From Frankiaceae bacterium (lineage in GTDB: Bacteria; Actinomycetota; Actinomycetes; JAVEEJ01), in assembly GCA_030840515.1 (NCBI GenBank), contig JAVEEJ010000248.1:1-10692 (forward strand): 10,692 nucleotides of DNA, read 5' to 3'. The notes beneath the pieces were generated by a model. The model was given only the letters and a program-made list of their open reading frames with translations. It was not told the origin of the DNA and made no database searches. Position numbers and translations under genes: made by a program. Below are positions 6,017 through 10,692 of the stretch, in pieces; positions within the stretch are counted from its first letter, which is position 1, and each line of letters begins with the position of its first letter.

Positions 6017-7522
6017 TCAGAACGGCGGAGGTCGCTCGTTGTCCGGGGGGTTCTCCTCCGACTGGTTGCTGAGTGGCTCGTCGTCGCCGGAGGTCGTCGT
6101 ACTCGTCCGGCAGTCCCGGAAGTCCTTCTCGTAGCGCCGGCCCAGCGGTGTGGTCCAGATCTGCCCGGTGCCGTCGGGCTTCTGCTCCGCGACCAGGCCG
6201 AACTGCGTCTTGTCGTCGTGTGACTGGTCGCAGAGCGACTGCAAGTTGTCGAGTCGCGTGATGCCACCGGCGCCGGCCTCGAAGACGTGGTCCACCTCGC
6301 ACATGGTCGCGGGGCGGCTGCAGCCCGGCGCCATGCACACCCCGTCACGGAATGCGATGAGGTCAGCCTCGGCGTCCGTGAGCCGGTAGCGGGTCGGGTC
6401 GAAGTTTGTCGCCACGCCCGTGGCCGGGTCGAAGAACAGGCGCTGGAAGGTCGTGCCGGCCTCTGCCGCGAAGCGCCGTGCTTCGGTCGCGTCCATCGGG
6501 CCGAGACCCTCGACGTGGGCGGGGGCATCGCCGCCGCGCAGCGTCTCTTCGGGGATGGTGACGACGACGCGGTTGCGCGCGCGGCGTCGCTTCGAGCCGC
6601 GTTCTGCCTTGGTGATGACCTCGCCGCAGCTGTTGCAGGCGAGCACGCCGTCCAGGCCGCCGAAGATCAGCGCCTTGAGGGCATGGAAGCGACGGCATCC
6701 GGCCGTAAGCGTGCTGTCGCCTTCGTCGAGGCCTGCTCGGGTGTTGATGGCAGCCATGATCTTCGCGACGTCCGCGAGTGGGCCGGTCGCGATGAGGTCG
6801 GCGCCGTCGCCACCGACGTGCTTGTTGATGACGACGTCGGAGTTCTTGCGCGTGCTCTCGGCCTTCTGACGTGCGTGATCGGGGTCGACCTTCATGGCGA
6901 CCTTGTGCGCCGCGCCGCGGGCCTCGCCGATGCTCAGCTTCGGAGCGAGACCGGCGAGGATCTCGTCGAAGCGCGCCGCGGCCTCGTCGCTCAGGACCTG
7001 GCTCTCGAAGGCCGCGACTCGCACGAACGCCCAGTCGATCGTGCCCTTGGCGAGCAGTGCCATCAGGTGCGGCAGGCGAGCGGTCTCGCGAATCTCGCCG
7101 AGACGGGACGTCGCCGTGGTGGGGTGGATGCGATAGAGGAAGCCGAGCTCGGGGATCAGGGCGTCGTCCTGCGGGTCTGCCGGGTGCTCATCGCCGGCCA
7201 GCCGACGACCGCTCGTGATCTCGGCGTGCTCGGCCCGGCGGCGCAGGCGCATCCGAGCCTCGAGAACGATTACGCGCTCGTTGTCGCTGAGCTTGATGCG
7301 CTCGAGTACGTCGAGGTCCTCGGCGAGGCGCCAGCTGAGCGGCTCCTTCTCGAGGGCGCGGATGTAGGGGTGGACGCCGTCAGGGCTGCGGAAGGTCGAG
7401 TCTCGAAGGCCGAGGTCGCTCCAGGTGATCGGGTCGTCCGGACCGACGCCCCGGTACGCCAAGTACTCGCCCAACGACTCCTGCGGAGGGTAGGGCGAGG
7501 CCGTTTCATCGAGTGGGAACAT
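6017..7522 (-). CDS. DUF222 / HNH endonuclease domain protein
   Basis: The 501-residue protein (counted from the ATG at 7522) combines a helical DUF222 region (about 70-330) with a C-terminal HNH nuclease domain: C396 and C401 (CMAPGC), C408-E-V-D-H412, the GGITRLDNL turn with N426, and C431-x3-H435 followed by DDKT. These form the expected zinc and metal sites. An unusual CNSCG pair (296-299) followed by a basic RGSKRRRAR stretch sits between the helical region and the VVVTIPEETL strand. Proteins of this family occur in many copies in Actinobacteria; their role is unsettled (selfish element, defence or repair). A GTG at 7567 would add 15 residues, but TAGTTT 7 nt upstream of the ATG favours a leaderless start at 7522. 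The tail after 470 is low-complexity. Confidence 0.92.
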   Translation of the reverse strand: MFPLDETASPYPPQESLGEYLAYRGVGPDDPITWSDLGLRDSTFRSPDGVHPYIRALEKEPLSWRLAEDLDVLERIKLSDNERVIVLEARMRLRRRAEHAEITSGRRLAGDEHPADPQDDALIPELGFLYRIHPTTATSRLGEIRETARLPHLMALLAKGTIDWAFVRVAAFESQVLSDEAAARFDEILAGLAPKLSIGEARGAAHKVAMKVDPDHARQKAESTRKNSDVVINKHVGGDGADLIATGPLADVAKIMAAINTRAGLDEGDSTLTAGCRRFHALKALIFGGLDGVLACNSCGEVITKAERGSKRRRARNRVVVTIPEETLRGGDAPAHVEGLGPMDATEARRFAAEAGTTFQRLFFDPATGVATNFDPTRYRLTDAEADLIAFRDGVCMAPGCSRPATMCEVDHVFEAGAGGITRLDNLQSLCDQSHDDKTQFGLVAEQKPDGTGQIWTTPLGRRYEKDFRDCRTSTTTSGDDEPLSNQSEENPPDNERPPPF

Positions 7523-7529
7523 TAGTGCG

Positions 7530-7535
7530 AAACTA
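7530..7535 (-). promoter_or_regulatory. Probable -10 element for leaderless HNH gene transcript
   Basis: On the minus strand TAGTTT (TANNNT) is followed by 7 nt (CGCACTA) and then the ATG whose first base is 7522. No Shine-Dalgarno sequence is present there, so a leaderless start is the simplest reading. No clear -35 box is seen. Confidence 0.4.
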
Positions 7536-7561
7536 TCATGAATGGGCTCGCCGAAACGGCT

Positions 7562-7631
7562 GTCCACAGCTGAGTTCTCGAGCGTGTCGCAGGGGTTCTC
7601 ACGGCTCGGCGTACTCGTCTCCCCTGTGGAC
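7562..7631. repeat. 8-bp inverted repeat GTCCACAG / CTGTGGAC
   Basis: GTCCACAG (7562-7569) is repeated as its exact complement CTGTGGAC at 7624-7631, 54 bp apart. The left copy is inside a 12-base dyad GCTGT-CC-ACAGC (7559-7570). CAGGGG (7590-7595) and CCCCTG (7621-7626) form a further overlapping inverted pair. The left copy resembles the actinobacterial DnaA box TTGTCCACA (8 of 9). They lie just upstream of the HNH gene and could be an operator for it. Confidence 0.4.
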
Positions 7632-7896
7632 CCTCAAAAGCAGAAAATGCGCAGATCGGACGATCAGCCGTCCGGTCAGCCGCATCAGCCGAACGGGTTA
7701 GTCCCGCACCCGCCAGACGGTCAACGGTCGTCGGTACGGGGGAATCTGCGGTGGTTCGTGTGGGGCCGAACGCCGTCCCACCTAGTCATCCGTGACTACG
7801 CGGCAAATGGGACTTCGTGGGCATGGGAGTTGACCGATCGGTTCTACAGGCTGTGCGCAGGCAGTCAGCCATGATTGCTGGGCGGAACGCACTGAT

Positions 7897-7930
7897 CCAT
7901 CGGGCGACATTGGTCGCCACGGCCCGATGG
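7897..7930 (+). promoter_or_regulatory. Stem-loop in the leader of the secreted-protein cassette
   Basis: CCATCGGGC (7897-7905) is perfectly complementary to GCCCGATGG (7922-7930). An inner pair GGCGAC (7903-7908) / GTCGCC (7913-7918) with an ATTG loop competes for three of the same bases, giving two alternative folds. It ends 52 nt before the ATG at 7983. With no T-run it is unlikely to be a plain terminator; a 5'-UTR control or stability element is possible. Confidence 0.45.
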
Positions 7931-7982
7931 GGAGCGAGAGGCGAAACCGGACGCCCCGGGTTCCGCTCAAAGGAGTGCGCTC

Positions 7983-8447
7983 ATGCGCAAGCACAGCAAG
8001 AAGCTCATCGCGGCAGTCGCGGGCACCGCCGCTGCCGTAGCCCTCTCCGGTGTTGCCTACGCCTACTGGACCACCACGGGCGCCGGCACCGGAACGGTTA
8101 CCAACGCGTCGTCCAACGGCACGGTGACTCTCCACGCCAGCTGGCCGACCACGGCTCTCTTCCCGGGTGGCTCGCAGTCGGTCTCCTTCACAGCCGACAA
8201 CGGCGGGGCTACCGATCTGTACGTCGGCACCATCCACCTCGCGAGCGTTTCGGTGGATGCCGGCCACGCAACCTGCGTGGTGGGCGACTTCACGATGCCG
8301 GACGTTGTGTCCAACACCCCCGTGATCCACGGAGCGAGCGGGCAGGCAATCGCCGGCACCGGAACGCTGTCATTCGCGAACAACGCGACCACGTCACAGG
8401 ACACGTGCAAGGGCGCTGACATCACGCTGCACCTGACCAGCAACTGA
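7983..8447 (+). CDS. Secreted beta-domain protein with SipW-type signal (cassette protein 1)
   Basis: The 154-residue protein starts at the ATG at 7983 with AAAGGAG 7 nt upstream. Residues 1-8 are basic, 9-25 hydrophobic (LIAAVAGTAAAVALSGVAYA), and the signal runs into AYAYWTTTGAGTGTV, so an aromatic pair with W29 and a Gly/Thr-rich stretch follows the expected AxA cleavage site directly. This is the arrangement of SipW-dependent signal peptides. The mature part (about 45-154) is Ser/Thr/Gly/Val-rich and beta-predicted, with LFPGG (59-63), C98 and C142 in TSQDTCKGADITLHL. The same domain recurs in the next two proteins. The two Cys probably form a disulfide outside the cell. It is the first gene of the cassette; a strong hairpin follows its stop. 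It could be a surface-fibre or coat subunit; function is unproven. Confidence 0.85.
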   Translation: MRKHSKKLIAAVAGTAAAVALSGVAYAYWTTTGAGTGTVTNASSNGTVTLHASWPTTALFPGGSQSVSFTADNGGATDLYVGTIHLASVSVDAGHATCVVGDFTMPDVVSNTPVIHGASGQAIAGTGTLSFANNATTSQDTCKGADITLHLTSN

Positions 8448-8457
8448 CCCGGGGCGA

Positions 8458-8491
8458 GGTGGGGGTGAGGCCGCAGGGTCTCGCCCCCACC
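8458..8491 (+). terminator. Strong hairpin between cassette genes 1 and 2 (terminator or attenuator)
   Basis: GGTGGGGGTGAG (8458-8469) pairs with CTCGCCCCCACC (8480-8491) over 12 positions with one G-U pair and a 10-nt loop. It starts 11 bases after the stop of cassette gene 1 and ends 43 bases before the start of gene 2. The downstream sequence (GTTCCTGTCATTCC) is only moderately T-rich, so it may be a partial terminator, setting a higher level of protein 1, or an mRNA 3'-end stabiliser. Confidence 0.65.
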
Positions 8492-8534
8492 GTTCCTGTC
8501 ATTCCCTGAACTGTCATCGAAAGGAACCCACGTC

Positions 8535-9638
8535 GTGGCCACGATTGCTCTCACCGGAGCGGGCAAGCTTGCCCTCGCCGTGCTGGGCGTGAGCGTGGCC
8601 GTCTCTGCGGTAGGGGCTGGGGTGCTGATCAACAGCAAGGCGGTGGCCTCGGCAAAGACCGACTTCGGGGTCTCGGTGGCGCCGAGCTCGCAATCGGTGC
8701 AAAAGGGTGGGCCTGCCAGCTACTCGGTCTCCCTCGACCTGCAAAACGGCTTCAAGGATCCCGTCGCCATGTCGGCCACTGTCCAGTCGGGCTCAGGTCT
8801 GACGACAGCATTCGCGCCGTCGACGGTTCCCGCCAAGGGCACTAGCACCACGCTGACCGTGAGTACGAGCGCTGCCGCAATTGGAACTTGGTCGGTCACG
8901 GTTACCGGCACGAGCGGCACACTGACGCACTCGGCTGTTGTCGCGGTAACCGTGAACTACCCGGCCAGCCAGTCCTACACCATCTCCGCGACGCCGACGA
9001 CGGCCCAGATCCTTCCTGGTGACACTGCTCAGTACGCCGTTTCGATCACGCGAACCGGCGGCTACTCCGGGGCCATCTCCCTCGCTGTAGGCGGAGTGCC
9101 CTCCGGAGCAACCGGGACCTTCTCGCCGGCTTCTCCGATCGCTGGTACCTCGACAACGCTGCAGATCGCCACCACGTCGGCTGCGGCCTCCGGGACAATC
9201 CCGCTGACGATCACCGCTTCAGCGGCGAACCAGTCCAACCAAACGGCGACCGTTCAGCTCGTCATCACCGACAAGGGCAAGCCCTTCTCGATCTCGGGGA
9301 CGTCCACCGGCTCGATGGCGCCAGGTTCGCCTGGCTCGGCGATCGACTTGACCTTGACCAACCCGAACAACCAGGCGATGAACATCACCAACCTCACGGT
9401 CTCGGTGACGGGCACCAGCGCCGGAAGCAATTGCTCCGTGAGCAACTTCACGGTCCAGCAGTACAGCGGCAGCTACCCCCTAAGCCTGGCCAAGAACCAG
9501 TCGATCTCCCTGTCTGGCAGGAACATCCCGCAAGCCCAGTGGCCAACGGTTCGACTGCTCAACTTCCCCACCATTAACCAGGATGCGTGCAAGGGCGCCA
9601 GCGTCTACCTCAGCTTCACCGGCGCCGGGACGGGCTGA
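8535..9638 (+). CDS. Secreted multi-domain protein: two Ig-like repeats plus cassette beta-domain (protein 2)
   Basis: The 367-residue protein has a GTG start at 8535, with AAAGGAA 9 nt upstream. Residues about 8-32 are hydrophobic (a signal peptide or N-terminal anchor), ending in NSKAVASAKT; unlike proteins 1, 3 and 4 it has no Trp-Gly motif after it. Two Ig-like repeats follow, at about 43-141 and 147-245, with shared spacing: SVAPSSQSVQKGG/SATPTTAQILPGD, GTSTTLTVSTSAA/GTSTTLQIATTSAA, and closing VAVTV/VQLVI strands. Such repeats occur in many secreted actinobacterial proteins as stalks or binding modules. The C-terminal 251-367 matches proteins 1 and 3: MAPGSPG, LTNPNNQAMNITNL, C300 and NQDACKGASVYLSF (C352). 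It could be a larger or tip component of the same structure. It is cotranscribed with the flanking genes by position. Confidence 0.85.
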   Translation: MATIALTGAGKLALAVLGVSVAVSAVGAGVLINSKAVASAKTDFGVSVAPSSQSVQKGGPASYSVSLDLQNGFKDPVAMSATVQSGSGLTTAFAPSTVPAKGTSTTLTVSTSAAAIGTWSVTVTGTSGTLTHSAVVAVTVNYPASQSYTISATPTTAQILPGDTAQYAVSITRTGGYSGAISLAVGGVPSGATGTFSPASPIAGTSTTLQIATTSAAASGTIPLTITASAANQSNQTATVQLVITDKGKPFSISGTSTGSMAPGSPGSAIDLTLTNPNNQAMNITNLTVSVTGTSAGSNCSVSNFTVQQYSGSYPLSLAKNQSISLSGRNIPQAQWPTVRLLNFPTINQDACKGASVYLSFTGAGTG

Positions 9639-9669
9639 CATGAACGAGTTCTATGCCATTCACATCCGT

Positions 9670-9688
9670 CCCTGGCTTTGTGCCGGGG
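9670..9688 (+). other. Intercistronic hairpin between cassette genes 2 and 3
   Basis: CCCTGGC (9670-9676) pairs with GCCGGGG (9682-9688) over 7 positions with one G-U pair and a TTTGT loop. It lies in the 103-bp gap between the stop at 9638 and the ATG at 9742. There is no T-tract, so it is not a classical terminator; it may affect mRNA processing or the relative level of protein 3. Confidence 0.4.
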
Positions 9689-9741
9689 CTGTCCTGATGC
9701 CAAACCGGAGCATCCTCTCTTCAACCACTACGGAGCGCGCT

Positions 9742-10278
9742 ATGAACGTCCTCGGACTCAAGATCACCGTCGAGCCAACTCCCTCGTCGCGATCGCGCTG
9801 GGCTCGCCGAGCGGTTGCGTTGGGAGCAATCAACGTTGCTGTGCTGGCGAGCGGGACTGCTTACGCATTCTGGGCCACCACCGGCTCCGGCTCGGGCGTC
9901 GCCAAGGCGGGTACGGCGTCACCACTGACCACCGTGACGGCTACGGCCGCGGTCACCGGACTGCTCTACCCCAACGGTCCCGCGGGCGACTTGACGGTCA
10001 CCTTCCGAAACCCCAACACCTTCCCGGTCAAGATCACCAACCTCAGCGGGAACGGGACCGTCACAGCTGCCGGCGGAACCGGGACGTGCACAACGACCGG
10101 TGTTGCAGTGACCGCACAGAGCGGCCTGGCGCTGATCGTCCCCGCTAAGTCCGGCGGCACCGACGGCAGTCTGACGAGCACCCTCACGGGTGCCGTGTCA
10201 ATGGACAACACGTCGCAGGACGGCTGCCAGAACGCAACGTTCACGGTGCCGGTCACCTTCAGCGGCACCAGCAACTAA
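9742..10278 (+). CDS. Secreted beta-domain protein with SipW-type signal (cassette protein 3)
   Basis: The 178-residue protein starts at the ATG at 9742 (CGGAG 6 nt upstream). An in-frame ATG at 9640, one base after the previous stop, would add 34 residues that do not look like a signal peptide. An extended basic n-region (SSRSRWARR, 15-23) precedes a hydrophobic core (24-42) ending in ASGTAYA, followed at once by FWATTGSGSGVAKAG (W44), the same boundary as in protein 1. The mature domain (about 61-178) shares with the C-terminus of protein 2 LYPNGPAGDLTVTFRNPN (75-92), ITNL (98-101), C116 (GTCTT), and TSQDGCQNATFTV (157-169, C162). The paralogy suggests gene duplication within the cassette. 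Secretion and disulfide formation are inferred; function is unknown. Confidence 0.85.
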   Translation: MNVLGLKITVEPTPSSRSRWARRAVALGAINVAVLASGTAYAFWATTGSGSGVAKAGTASPLTTVTATAAVTGLLYPNGPAGDLTVTFRNPNTFPVKITNLSGNGTVTAAGGTGTCTTTGVAVTAQSGLALIVPAKSGGTDGSLTSTLTGAVSMDNTSQDGCQNATFTVPVTFSGTSN

Positions 10279-10312
10279 CCTCCAGACACCTCGAGCGATA
10301 GGCGGACAGGCA

Positions 10313-10692
10313 GTGAAGAGCAGCAGGGCGATGACAGCGGGGATCGCTGTTGTCGTCGTGCTGCTCTTCGCTGCGGGCGTGGCCGAGGCCGCGTGGGTTC
10401 TCACCGGCGCGGGCTCCGGCTCGGCAAAGGCCACCACCATGGTCGCTCCGGCGGCTAGCTCGTCAAGCCAAACAAACACCTCGATCACATTGCGCGTCGA
10501 CTCACAGCCTGCAGGCGGCCCAGCCCCGCTCGCGTGGCGAGTGGATCGGACCAGTACGACGGCGCCGGGCGCGATCACCAATGCCTGCGTCATTCTTGCC
10601 GTGGGCGGCACGTGCACTGACGGTGGACTCACTTCGGGCACGAGCTATACCTATGTGGTGCACAGCGCCCGTAACAACTGGTTGAGCCCCAC
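10313..10692 (+). CDS. Secreted protein with SipW-type signal and FN3-like domain (protein 4, 3' truncated)
   Basis: A frame opening at GTG 10313 remains open to the window edge: 126 codons seen, with the stop outside. Residues 1-26 are a signal peptide (MKSSRAMTAG, then IAVVVVLLFAAGVAEA), followed directly by AWVLTGAGSGSAKA (W28), the same Trp/Gly boundary as proteins 1 and 3. Residues about 54-126 resemble a fibronectin type III domain: TSITLRVDSQPAGGPAPLAWRV, then GLTSGTSYTYVVHSARNNWLSP with the usual Y-x-Y-x-V strand. C92 and C101 could pair. The start lies 34 bp after the stop of protein 3, consistent with one operon; the ribosome binding site (ACAGG) is weak. The total length and any C-terminal anchor cannot be judged from this window. 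Confidence 0.8.
   Translation, partial: MKSSRAMTAGIAVVVVLLFAAGVAEAAWVLTGAGSGSAKATTMVAPAASSSSQTNTSITLRVDSQPAGGPAPLAWRVDRTSTTAPGAITNACVILAVGGTCTDGGLTSGTSYTYVVHSARNNWLSP

Larger units (their letters stand above)
7523..7982. other. 460-bp divergent intergenic region between HNH gene and secreted-protein cassette
   Basis: This is the only non-coding stretch above 300 bases. It holds the putative -10 of the HNH gene (7530-7535), the GTCCACAG inverted pair (7562-7631), a hairpin (7897-7930) and the ribosome binding site AAAGGAG (7969-7975) of the first secreted protein. A TTGACC at 7830-7835 could be a -35 box but has no acceptable -10 at 16-19 nt. A 110-codon plus-strand frame (7542-7874) crosses it, but has no ribosome binding site, overlaps the HNH start and has no recognisable content, so I treat the region as regulatory. 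Confidence 0.6.

Noticed and set aside
6287..7525. Long plus-strand ORF (412 codons) opposite the HNH gene
   Set aside because: It is antisense to a well-supported DUF222-HNH gene. Its translation is Arg/Ala/Val/Glu-rich with no recognisable domain, as expected of a GC-rich shadow frame.
7561..7632. Replication origin suggested by DnaA-box-like GTCCACA sites
   Set aside because: There are only two imperfect sites, there is no dnaA/dnaN or AT-rich region, and the neighbours are ordinary accessory genes.
7542..7874. 110-codon plus-strand ORF in the divergent intergenic region
   Set aside because: It has no ribosome binding site, overlaps the start region of the HNH gene, and its sequence (Pro/Gln/Ser-rich then aromatic) has no recognisable feature.
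9640..9741. N-terminal extension of protein 3 from the ATG at 9640
   Set aside because: The 34 added residues would precede an otherwise normal n-region and signal core, and the ATG at 9742 has a ribosome binding site. A small leader peptide remains possible but unsupported.
1..10692. CRISPR array, tRNA, rRNA, insertion sequence or integrase
   Set aside because: I saw no regularly spaced direct repeats, tRNA-like cloverleaf, transposase motif or terminal inverted repeats with target duplication on either strand.

Overview
The window reads as a chromosomal stretch of a high-GC actinobacterium, most likely in the Nocardioidaceae/Propionibacteriales range. The evidence is an actinobacterial-type coproheme decarboxylase, two DinB/mycothiol-transferase-fold proteins, a stand-alone LigD-type polymerase domain, a DUF222-HNH nuclease, GC-rich third codon positions, frequent GTG starts and two apparent leaderless starts (TANNNT about 7 nt before ATG). 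The genus assignment is inference.

Left part (1-3900): the 3' end of hemQ runs into a four-helix membrane protein. Convergent to that is a TIGR03086/MDMPI-like metal-binding protein. A small hypothetical ORF follows. Then comes a minus-strand run msrB -> PAP2 phosphatase -> DUF664 DinB protein, in which the first two genes overlap by 4 bp and the next gap is 15 bp, so it is probably one operon. A small cupin protein diverges from msrB.

Middle part (3900-7530): a zinc-ribbon/single-TM protein (minus) is divergent from a stand-alone NHEJ-type primase-polymerase domain (plus). That gene ends in a CTAG shared with the stop codon of a convergent lipoprotein gene. Next is a DUF222-HNH nuclease gene on the minus strand.

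Right part (7530-10692): a 460-bp non-coding region with dyads and a hairpin leads into a co-directional cassette of four secreted proteins, the last cut by the window edge. Three of them (1st, 3rd, 4th) have a signal peptide followed at once by an aromatic/Trp plus Gly-rich motif of SipW type (A-[YF]-W-x-T-T-G-x-G-x-G or close). The 1st, 3rd and the C-terminal third of the 2nd share a roughly 110-residue beta-rich domain with two conserved cysteines and an [ST/N]QDxC motif near the C-terminus. The 2nd also carries two Ig-like repeats and the 4th starts an FN3-like domain. The cassette looks like a set of subunits and accessory proteins for a cell-surface structure. It is the most interesting part of the window; a function as fibre or appendage is inference only, and no signal peptidase, sortase or assembly factor lies inside the window.
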